DNA of 64,000 nt from Thelonectria olida. Lineage: Eukaryota > Ascomycota > Sordariomycetes > Hypocreales > Nectriaceae. The stretch is from assembly GCA_020736575.1 (NCBI GenBank), contig JAGPYM010000004.1:2046001-2110000 (forward strand). Direction: 5' to 3'. Under the pieces are notes generated by a model that was given only the letters and a program-made list of their open reading frames with translations, was not told the DNA's origin and ran no database searches. This document shows, piece after piece, positions 46,203 to 56,266 of this stretch (its first letter is position 1; each line of letters opens with the position of its first letter). Position numbers and translations under genes: made by a program.

Positions 46203-47188
46203 GACCGGGCGTCGTGGGATCGTACTTCGGACTGTCTGGAATCGAAAGTGATTGACGAGGGAGCCGAGTCGAGAGAAAGCTCGTGAGGAAGCCAGAGTGA
46301 CGGCAAGAAGGAGGACGGAGAGGGATAGGAAGAGGAGGAGGGGCTTAAGAGCTAGACGTCTATCCAGCTTGAAAGTAGGGCCGTGGTTGGTGTAATGTGA
46401 CCGATTGGGCAGAAGCTAGGAGGAGCAGGTAGCAAGACGGAAGCAGCCTGGCGTGAGGGACAGGAACAAAGAGAAAAGAGGGGCAAACAGCTCAAGTTTC
46501 GATGGTGAATCGAGGAAGGATCAGGCAGGTCGGACTGAGAGGCGTCACAAGGCAGCTTTGGTGATGCAGGATGATGGGGCGAGCAGTAAGCTGGGAGCTC
46601 CAGTGTTGGACGGGAGGGCTGGGCGGCGCATGTGCGGCTGCCGCTAAGGGAAACGCGGGGCAGCCATGATACCTCAAATCCCAGGCCTTCATCATGAACA
46701 ATGCCATCTTTACTGCTTCTATGCGATAGAGAATAGTTTCATTCGCAGCTTTAGTGTGACGAGGCGGATATTACAATGTCAAGACAATGCAACGGGCCCA
46801 GCAACAGCCATTATTGCGTTCCTATTGTTCTTAGCCATCCTACCCGCCACCAGCCGCCAACAAGCCTAGACAGCACTGTCACAGACCCCGCCATTAATCC
46901 CGGAGACATCCGGTCAGATCAACATTGGCATAAGAGGGGCCAATGCGAGTAAACAGACATGACACATTGCAACCAATTCCTAGTCCAGGGGGGAACAACA
47001 CATTCAAACATCTCAGAGTTCGTCTCCTTAATTATCTACAATAATCCATAGACAAAGGCCCTGCGAATGCAAGGCAAGCAATTCTCCATACCAGTGTAAC
47101 CAATCCATATCCCTTAATCAAACACACAAGCAACGCCGTCCCGTCCACATAGATGCATAATCTTGGGTCTGCCAGAAACCCGAGCGGC
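46203..47188. other. Intergenic, nothing recognised
   Basis: About 1 kb between the oligopeptidase start and the light-chain stop; promoter and 3' untranslated sequence only. Confidence 0.5.
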
Positions 47189-47697
47189 TTAGTTGGCGAG
47201 GATGGTTCGCACGAGATCTGTGTAGTTGACTTGACCGGAGCTGGTGTCGACGGCCTTGAGGAGCTCGTCCACCTCCTCTTCCGTCATCTTTTCGCCGAGG
47301 TTCGTCAAGATGTACTTGAGTTGGCCAACACCGATAAATCCCGTCATGTCCTTGTCGAACACCTGGAAACCACGGCAGTACTCTTCAGGCTCGCCGGGAT
47401 CGCGGAAGCCACCGGGGCGGTTGAGGACTCGCTGGAAGGTCTCGAAATCGACTGTGCGACGACCAAGATTAGTTGTTGCGCTCGCAGCAAGAAGAAACTC
47501 AGCACCAAGGGGTACTCACAATCGGATCCAACGCTCTTCTCAAGGTCCTGAATCTCAGAGAGCGTGGGGTTCTGGCCGCAGGCGCGGAGGAGGTCACCGA
47601 GGCTGTCAATAGCAACACGGCCGTTACCGCGCTTGTCGAACAGGGCGAAAGCCTCCTTGTAGTTGGTAGAAGCCTGATTGTCCTTGTTAGAAGTCAT
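47189..47697 (-). CDS. Myosin light chain, Cdc4/Mlc1-like EF-hand protein
   Basis: Exons 47697-47520 and 47451-47189; 146 residues, the standard length of a calmodulin-like light chain. Two lobes of EF-hand shape are visible: YKEAFALFDKRGNGRVAIDS and CRGFQVFDKDMTGFIGVGQL, followed by LTNLGEKMTEEEVDELL. The loops lack several calcium-binding acids, so Ca2+ binding is probably weak or lost, as in Cdc4. It should bind IQ motifs of type II and V myosins and serve the contractile ring and polarised growth. A housekeeping gene with no link to the cluster. Confidence 0.85.
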
Positions 47698-48929
47698 GGT
47701 TGAAGATTTGGAGCGAACAGAGCCTCGCGAGCGCAGCTAAAAATGGGTGCAGTTCTGATGATGTTGTCGTAAACAACGCAGATGGAAAGTCGGGCTTGAT
47801 TGCGCAATAAGGGATGGCTTTTGCGGCGCAAAGGATGATGCAAGCAAGACAAACAGCGTTTTCTGGCAGTTGATGGGCGACGGTCGAATCAGATGGCTCA
47901 AATGCGCTCGCGGGGCCCTTTGTTTACATTGGTGCCGGGGCAACTCACCATTTTGGGTTTGAATCGAGGGGCTGCTGTTTTCAGCTAGGTATTCGTGCAG
48001 AGGCGGCAGAGAGCAACGGTGGGGAAAAAATCGGTTGTTGAGGTTGGTGATGGCGAAGTGACGGAAGAGTGAAGTGGTGTTGAGGATTGGAAAGAGGGAA
48101 GAGTCAGGTAAAAAGGCAAGGGGAAGAGAAATGCACAATGATAAGGCGCTGCCTTGTGCATCAATGGCCCTTTTCACGCTCTGGCCTCCCTGTTGACCTC
48201 CCCTTTAGCTTTTTTCCAGTCTTTGACGGGGCAACGGTGACACAGTCCACGAATCAGCCAATCGACAGGGCGAGACTATTGGGAATGTTGTCAAGGGGTC
48301 TGAGTGGTCCAAAAATGCATAATTCTCTTAGCTGTTTTTCATAATTTGGTCCAGGCCTTGACCGCCACGTCGGCTGGTGCCCATCACCGTGGTGTTGTGT
48401 CCAAGTAGCGTCCAAGCCGTCTCAAGCCGCGCCGCTATGTCGATCTCAGACATCCATTCATGTCTGTCAGTGTTGGCATGGCGAGTCATTAACCATACAA
48501 GCCAGGGTCTGCATAATCCCAAACATCCCTTACGGAAGTTGTAGTTCTTGAAGCATTGCAGTTGTACTGTAACGAAGGAAAGGCCCCGACTCGCCACTGT
48601 GTTCAGTGTTTAGGGTAGCACACGCCGGGTCTCCTGTCATTCAATGCCGCATATCTTTGGTAATGGAAGAAAATATGGAATTTAGCAGAGACTGAAAAGA
48701 TGACTCGCTAATGGAAAGGGAACCAGACTCACAGAGAAGCCATTGTCAAATCGAGGTTGTGGTCATTCTGGGGCTTCGCCGACAGTCTACGGAACGTGTA
48801 GCTGAGTGATGAGCTGAACAGGTCTCTTCCTGTAAGCCTCCACAGCCAGATTCCGTTAACTATCATGACCTTCTGAACCAAATTATGCAATGTCGAGTCT
48901 ATTTCTACATGTATCACATTGCTTCGGTT
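47698..48929. other. Intergenic, nothing recognised
   Basis: About 1.2 kb containing the light-chain promoter and the 3' end of the next methyltransferase gene. No gene seen. Confidence 0.5.
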
Positions 48930-49903
48930 TTATGATCGTCGAGCCAGCAAGATATACGTCCCCCATACCGTCTCAACCTCCGCGTTGCGCCACTGGTCGC
49001 CAAGTGTTTTCCAATCCGGCTCTGCCTCAAGGATCTGATCAAACAAGATGTCGACAATGTCTCCATCCCCGCCTTCTGCCCGACCCTTCTTATCCGGATG
49101 AGCATCCATCCAGCCCTGGTAAGAGCTGAACGTTCGTACGTATGCCTCGAATTGGCCAAGATTGAGCGGCTTGCGCATCCAGGCCGTTTCTGGCCCGGCG
49201 ACATCTGTGGTGTCCTTGTCGACGTCGTATAGAATACGCTTGATACCATTCCAGTCCGTCTCGGGGATATTGACATCCTTCATCAAGTCACGAAGGATGT
49301 CTCTACCCGGCCGCTCCCAGTATTGGTTCATACTCTCCAGACCTGGGAGAACCTCGACGTTTCCGTAACAAAACCTGTCGAATATTCTATTCGTCTTCGG
49401 GCGCCCGACGATAATGTTATCCTTGTAACCCCAGAACGACATTGTACCGCCAGGCTTCACTACTCTTGCCAACTCTGGCCAGACCTTCTTATAGTCAAAC
49501 CAGTGCGCTGCTTGAGCCGAAACAACAAGATCAACAGAATTCTCAGGGAGGAAGGACAAATCTTCCGAGTTGCCTTGTCGGAAAGTGATTTTGGGATCAG
49601 TGGAAGATTGAGAGGCCTGCTTAATCATTCCGGCGCTAGGATCAATCGCAATGGCTTTTGCAAAGTGAGGAGCGAGTTCCTTGATGGCAACTCCATGCCC
49701 GCAACCGAGATCCAGGACTGTTCCATTGGACGCGTTTGAGTTGCAATATCCAAGTACAGTTTTGAATAGACTTGCGGGATAGGTCGGACGAGCGGCTGCA
49801 TATCCAGCTGCAGAAAACGTGGCTCTCCTAATCGAACAAGTTAGTCTAAGTGGTGGTTGCTTGACAACGTCATTACAGATGTCACTGACCCAAATACAGA
49901 CAT
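48930..49903 (-). CDS. Class I SAM methyltransferase, Tmt1-like
   Basis: A tiny first exon, 49903-49890 (14 nt), joins 49827-48930 to give 303 residues; without it no good start exists for the frame. SAM motif I is TVLDLGCGHGVAIKEL, then AKAIAIDPSAGMIKQA, the QGNSEDLSFLPENSVDLVV segment, and AHWFDYKKVWPELARVVKPG. The layout fits fungal trans-aconitate 3-methyltransferase (Tmt1) and related enzymes that methylate small carboxylates. A substrate cannot be fixed. It diverges from the CoA-binding gene with 280 bp between starts. Confidence 0.82.
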
Positions 49904-50183
49904 TGTTGGCCCGAATCAGATATGACGTGATTTTAGCCCTTTAAAGATTTATAATACCGAGGAAATTGATGCCTTTCAACTGCTAATTATTTCGAATCCT
50001 CGAGTCCTTACAGGTCCTTTTAAACTATCTGTCAATTACTAAGTATCGTCGGCACAAAGCGCGTTGCCTCGGAACCCCGCAGTTGCATTTCGGTGATATC
50101 GGAGCCTAGTTCTTACAACAAACATCGCCACGAATCAGACTGATACCTTTCGCCAAAACACGACTCAATTCGATCTTCTCACG

Positions 50184-50707
50184 ATGACGACCGAGGCGAC
50201 CGTTCGGAAATTTTTCTCCTCTTCGGCGTTTGCTGTCGTAGGAGCGAGCTCCAACCCAGCAAAGTTCGGACACCGAGGTCTGTCCTCAGCATTGCGCCTG
50301 CGGCGATGAAGAACCCTGGCTAACCTGGTCATCGTATAGTCTTTGCATGGTATCTGGCCCATGATCTGCCAGTTACTCCTATTAATCCAGGATCTAAATC
50401 TATTAATGCTTTCGATGAGGATCATGCCACTGTCCCAGACGTGGCCTCCCTCCCCAATCCTAAGCAGACGTCGCTTTCTGTCATCACTCCTCCAAGTACG
50501 ACGCTAAAGGTGTTGAAGAACGCCAAAGACCTTGGGATTCCCTCCATCTGGCTACAACCTGGAAGCTTTGACGACGAGGTCATCAAGTTTGCAAGTGAGG
50601 AGCCGGCATTTGAAGCTGTCGTTGCTGGTGATGGCGGTCGAGGCCATGAGGGATGGTGTATTCTCGTTGACGGCGAACGTGGAATGAAAAGCGCAGGGAA
50701 GCTTTGA
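50184..50707 (+). CDS. CoA-binding domain protein (YccU-like)
   Basis: Exons 50184-50277 and 50340-50707; 153 residues. The whole protein is one Rossmann-type CoA-binding domain: FAVVGASSNPAKFGHRVF, then VTPINPGSKSI and LGIPSIWLQPGSFDDEVIKF. This matches the widespread small CoA_binding_2 proteins, bacterial YccU and fungal homologues of unknown physiological role. It lacks the catalytic parts of succinyl-CoA synthetase. Divergent to the Tmt1-like gene. Confidence 0.85.
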
Positions 50708-51407
50708 AAGGACTTATAGTGTCATTGACTGCCTCTAAAGATGGTGGATGAAGGTCTTAAAGTTCAAAGGAAAGATAGTATCGGTAGATGGGAACTATAT
50801 GGTGGACAGCGGTTGTTCCGGGCGACGGCTTAGATGAGATGTGAAAGGGACTACGTATCTCATTAACTCAAAGTGAACGTCTTGAATTTACTTTTTCTTT
50901 GAATCCGCATCATTCATACCCTGAACACTAGACAACAAAATTGCTTATCAAGATGATTGCATTAGAAGTCTTCGTACGGAATACTTTGTATCTATGCCTT
51001 GACCGAGAGGCCCAAGGTCAGTGGGGGACAACCGAGATCCCAAACATCAACGGCCCCACCTTCACCCCGGAAAGTAAACAAACACGTCCTGACCCACGGG
51101 CCACAAAGAAAGATACGTAGTTCTCGACATCAGGGCGCCTCGTCAACACAAGCATTTCCTATCATCGATTCTCTTGGACAAAGCCCTTCCCAGACGACAC
51201 TCCAGGCACGCGATTGTCACGCGCAGACGCATACACGACACACGAACATCTACGATTGAAATGTTTGCGATTTCCCTCTAACCTTCATCCACTGCCACCG
51301 CGTCTCGCGCCTGCTCTCCAGCTCTACATCGTGAACCGCGACTGAACGACTGAACGCCCAAACGACAACGATTCCATAGAGGTTGCACGCGCGCAGCCAT
51401 CGCCAAC
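50708..51407. other. Intergenic, Bir1 promoter side
   Basis: 700 bp; the last 300 bp is C-rich and purine-poor like a fungal 5' leader. No gene seen. Confidence 0.5.
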
Positions 51408-54188
51408 ATGTCGATGAACGACATCACCGACCAGTACATTACATACGAGAGCCGCCTGGCCTCATTTCACAAAGGCGTCAAGAAGCGATCCTCAAACGCG
51501 AATGGTCGAACCAAGAACTTGACATGGCCGCACAAAACTATTTCGCCCGCGAGTGTATGCGCCTCGCCACGCCACGACTGCGCAACATGCTAACATGTCT
51601 TATTAGCTTTCCCGTGCCGGTTTCTTCTTCAACCCTAGCGTCGCCAGTCCCGATAATGTGACCTGCTTTCTCTGCCACAAAGGCCTCGATGGTTGGGAAG
51701 GTGGCGATGATCCTCTTCTCGAGCACCTCAAGCATGGCTCAGAATGCGGTTGGGCTCTCGTTGCTGCCATCGAAGCTGAGCTAGGAGACTACGCGAGGGA
51801 AGATCCAAGCCAGCCATACATGAAGGATGCGCGAAAGGCGACTTTTGCTGGACGTTGGCCCCACGACTCGAAGAAGGGATGGAAATGCAAGACAAAACAA
51901 GTGGGTATTCGCGGCAGGCATGAAGAGCACTTACTGACTTTCTATAGTTGGTGGATTCTGGTTGGAAGTATACACCTACCTCGGACTCTGACGATATGGC
52001 AACCTGCGTCTACTGTCAACTAGCGTTAGACGGCTGGGAGCCCGGTGACAAACCTCTGTAGGTTTTCATTGACCCTTCTTCGAGAAGCCCATAGCTTACC
52101 CGATCCAGTGACGAGCATTACAACCGATCCCCCGACTGCCCATTCTTCGTTCTGCTGGAGCAAACCCAGGGCGCAAAGCGAGGCAAGGTCAGCCGAGCAT
52201 CGAAGGCATCGCGACTCTCTGTCCAATCCGTTGCGACCGTCACATCAGAAGCCGCATCAGTCTCTGAGTCGATGGTGAACCCCGAAGATAGCGTCTTAAC
52301 CACTGCCTCCACGGCAATGGGCGGAAAGAAGGGCAAGGCACGAAAAGCTGCGGGCACCAAGACGAAGAAGGCCAAGGCCAAGAAAGAGGAGCTTGTGGAA
52401 GAGTTGGAGGCCACTATCGAAGAGGAAGCTCCTGTACCAGCGAAGTCGAGCCGTGGAAAGAAGCGAGATAGCACGGCTATGGATGATTCGGCCATGACTA
52501 CCTCAGAGGCACCCGCCCCGAAGAAGCGCGCAACTCGAAAACGTGGTGCTGATTCTTCGACCTTGGAGCACCATGACGACACAGAGATGAGCGAGGCACC
52601 AGCTCCCAAGAAGACGAGCCGGAAGAAGACCCAAAAAGCAACCAAGTCTTCTCGAAAGGAGTCAGAAATTTCGGTCACTTCGGCTCACTCTGCAGAATCT
52701 GTCCCCGGCGCCTTCCCAGATGATGATGAGATTGAGCGCCAATTGGAGGCCGACCTTGCGAGGCCCCTAAGCGACGATGAAGATATCACTGTTGACTCGG
52801 ATTCTGAGAGATTGAAGGCCTCAATGAGCAAGGAACGAAAGGTTTCAACGTCACATGTCGAAGCTGTGGAACAACCGACCGACTATGCCATGTTCAACCC
52901 TGCACCAGTCGATCTTGACGAGGAAGAGGTTGAAGATGAATTAAAGGCCCTTCAGGCTGAAATGGAGGCAGAGGAGCCCCTGACCCAGCCCGAGCCGGAG
53001 CCTCAGGAGTTGCAGGTGCCCAAGAAGGGGCGTAAGGCTGGATCCCGCAAAGTTTCTAAGCAAACAAAGACCAAGAAGGCCAAGGCCCCTACCCCAGAGC
53101 CTGTTGAGGAAGAGGAAGAAGAAGTTGTGGCTCCTGAGCCCCAACTAGAGGCTGAAGAAGACATCCAGGAGGACACTCTTGCTAGTACCGACACTGTCAT
53201 TGTTAAGAAGATGGCTGTGCGGGAGAGCACCGGAAAGCGTGGGCGTGGACGCCCGTCCAAAGCCTCGCTTGCCTCTCGGGAGTCGACGGGCGCAGTCGAG
53301 CTTGTCGAGCCCCCAACGGAAACACCTACTGAGGCCCATGTTGAGCCTCCTGTCGAAGCCTTTGTTGAACCCGCGCAAATTCCTGCCAAGCGGGGTCGTG
53401 GCCGTCCATCCAAAGTATCTGTGGCTCCTCGAGCCTCACCCGACGTAGAAACGAGTCAACCTGCAGAACCTGCTCCTAAGCGTGGACGTGGAAGGCCGTC
53501 AAAGAAGTCACTCGAAGCCCGCCAATCGATTGAGGCTGCAAGCAGCCAGGAACTAGAGGTTATTGGAGAGGCTGTCGAAGCCCAGTCGATCGAGCCCACT
53601 GAGGCCACGAAGCTTCCCGTGGTTTCCTTTCAGGAGCCATCTCAATCTCCTATTGCGAGAGATGCCGTCTCACCAGCGCCGCCCAATGACGATCACCTAG
53701 GAAATACCCCCTCTACTCCTGGCCGTGTCATCTCACCGGCTCCTTCAGCTAGACAAGCGGCCATCTCGCCATCTCAGTCTCCTCAGTCGTCAGACGCCGA
53801 GAACCAGCCCCCGTCCTCAAAGCCCGAAGGTAGAGCCAAGAGGGTAGCTCTGGCACCTGTCGCTGCCACTCCCATGCACGGCTCGCCCTCCAAGCGTAAC
53901 ATGATTGCGGGGCTCCGAAGCACGACTCCGTGGACGGAACTTGACGTCGATGCGATTCTTGGTTCACCACGGTCTAATAGCGAAAAGGAGAACGCTAAAG
54001 ATCGATTCCTTAAGCAGGGCAAGACTCTCGCGTCACCTGAGAAGAGAATGACAGTCGAGGAGTGGATCAACTACAACGCCGGTGAGGCGGAGAAGAAGCT
54101 CAAGGATGAGTGCGAGGCCATGGTCAGCCGGTTTGAGAGCGAAGGCACCAATGCGATGCGTGTGCTTGAAGGATTGGTAGTCGAATAG
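51408..54188 (+). CDS. bir1: Two-BIR-domain survivin homologue (Bir1, chromosomal passenger complex)
   Basis: Exons 51408-51554, 51607-51900, 51948-52057 and 52109-54188; 876 residues. Two BIR zinc folds occupy about the first 210 residues: the first ends in VTCFLCHKGLDGW with EHLKHGSECGWA, the second in ATCVYCQLALDGW with DEHYNRSPDCPF, both with the Cys-x2-Cys, His, Cys ligands. The rest is a long, charged, disordered arm with lysine runs, acidic blocks and three AT-hook-like GRGRPSK motifs. The C-terminal about 130 residues hold the conserved TPWTELDVDAILGSPR region and a helical end. Fungal Bir1 works with Aurora kinase, INCENP and borealin at centromeres and the spindle. This housekeeping gene is the last intact gene before the repeat block. 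Confidence 0.92.
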
Positions 54189-54604
54189 GATACGACGACG
54201 GTCAAAACGGAGGTTTCAGGATAAAGGATTTCGGTACAAGAGACTCGCATTGGACAGGACAGGACAGAGAATGACGACGCCTTAATGACTTGTACGGTCG
54301 TGTATACAGATCGGATACATGGATGGCGTTATGGGATAATGGCTGAGATCTTGAATTGAATGACGGGGCTGCTGCACTTGGTCAAGCCTATTGTTTGAGG
54401 TCTGTTTGTATGTTTGTATGTTTGTTTGTTTGTTTGTTTGTTTGTTTCTTCGTGCCAGAGGTGTCTTTCTTCCCGACGAGAGGGTACCGCAAAGCTGGCG
54501 TGAGCTACCTGCATAGATACTGGCTTTATATTGTCTCTAGTGCATTTAATAGAGTAAAAAAAAACATATAATAATAAGAATTTTATAATTATTATTAACT
54601 TAAG
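54189..54604. other. 3' flank of Bir1 with TTTG microsatellite
   Basis: Untranslated-type sequence; a (TTTG)n tract with two TATG interruptions spans 54403-54447. The AT-rich block begins immediately after. Confidence 0.6.
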
Positions 54605-55181
54605 TACTAGTTTGCTGCTTTTTAGCTTAATATATAAAAAGTAAATAGAAAGTGTAATATTTTATAAAAAAATTTTATTTTTTAATAATTTAATTAAATT
54701 TTTTTTTTTTTTTTTACTTTTTAATTTTATTTATTATATATTTTATTTAATTTTTATTATTATATTTACTTTTATATATATTTTTCTATTTAATTATTTT
54801 AATAGTAAGAGTAATAATATAATTTAATTTCTAATAAAAGTAATTATAAAAAGTAAATATATAAAAAATAAAATAATAAAAATTTAAAAAAAAATTAGTT
54901 TTTATTTATAATTAGTTATAATTATAAATAAGAAATAAATTAGAAAATAAATAAATTAAATAATAAAAAAAATAAAAATAAATATTATTAAAATAAAATA
55001 TAAAAATAAAAATAAAAATTTAATAAAAATTATAAAAAAAAATAATATTTATTTTTAAAAGTTTTTAAACTTTCCTTTTAAGTTTATATAATTTAATTTA
55101 ATAAGAAATTTAAACTATTTAATTTTTATTAATTTTTAATAAAAATCCTCTATTTTTATTATTTTTATTATTCTTATTATT

Positions 55182-55224
<43 letters not shown>

Positions 55225-55620
55225 TAATTATAAAAGTATTTAATTAAATAGTTATAAGTTTTCCTTTTATAAATAATATAAAATAGAGCTAGTTATAAAA
55301 AAAATATAAAATATTATAAATAATAATAATAGTAATAATTTAAATAGTTATTTAAAAAGCTATAAAATTTTTTTTAAAAATATAAAAAAATTTAAATAAA
55401 TATAAAAATTAAAAAAATAAAAAGTTAAAAAAATTAAATATAAAAAGTAAGTTTTTAAAAGGTAAAATAAGTTTAAAAGTATTTAAATTAATAAAATTTT
55501 TTTTTATTAAATAGTAAAATATATTAAAAAGTTTATATAATAATAAAAATTACTAATTTTAAAAATTATAATATTTATTAACTTTTAAAATATTAAAAAA
55601 TTAATTTAAAAAAATTATAC
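54560..55620. repeat. Nearly pure A+T block; contains a hypermutated repeat copy
   Basis: Over 1 kb with hardly any G or C, including poly-T runs (for example 55192-55217). Positions 54798 to about 55165 align with 55628 to about 55995 at an offset of 830-831 bp, and nearly every difference is T for C or A for G. That is the expected outcome of heavy RIP on a duplicated sequence. The rest of the block cannot be aligned by eye but has the same composition. TACTAGTTTG occurs at 54605-54614 and again at 55622-55631, at the two edges of the block. Confidence 0.85.
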
Positions 55621-55627
55621 CTACTAG

Positions 55628-56266
55628 TTTGATAGTGGGAGCAACAACACAACCCAACCCCCAACGGAAGTGACTGCAGAAGGGGAACGTGTGAAAGATA
55701 GAGCGACAGAGACCTGGAAGGAAATTGACTCCTATCTGCAATTGGTCGCAACTGCAGATAAGAAGCAAAATGGAAAAATGGGTAAACCAAGTGATCAGAA
55801 GAGAACAAGTCAGAAATATTAAAATAAATCGTAAAACTCAGGCAAAAACTTGATAAAAACTATAAAGAAGGCATAATGTCTGTCCTTGGAGGTTTCTGGC
55901 CTCCCCTTTTAAGTCCGTATGGCTCGATTTGGCAAGAAGCTCAGACCACCTAATCCTTATCAACCTCCAATAAAAATCCTCCGTTCTTATTGCTGCATTC
56001 TCCACTAATGACCTGCCACCACTACCATAAGCCTCCCCGCACGGGCCGACTCTTGCCCCCAAGATCCTAAGGGCCGTGCAAAACACCACCGTGATGCGAG
56101 CTTAACGATAAAGACCAGTAGCGACAAGAGGCAAAAAGCTAATATATAGAAAGAAAAACAAAGAAAACCTAAATAGTAAAACGTGAATTCAATTGATCCA
56201 CCCAAATGTCTTTCGTTCTATCCACTAGAATGCGAATGTCGCTATTAATGACCGAGCACAGCGGTG
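55628..56266. repeat. Less mutated copy of the hypermutated repeat, plus downstream flank
   Basis: Normal-composition partner of the AT block; clear alignment covers 55628 to about 55995. Landmarks shared after C-to-T and G-to-A conversion include AATAAAAATCCTC (55972 here, 55140 in the AT copy). No long frame is seen. The remainder to 56266 leads into the end of the Ulp1-like pseudogene; I could not tell whether it belongs to the same element. Confidence 0.75.
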
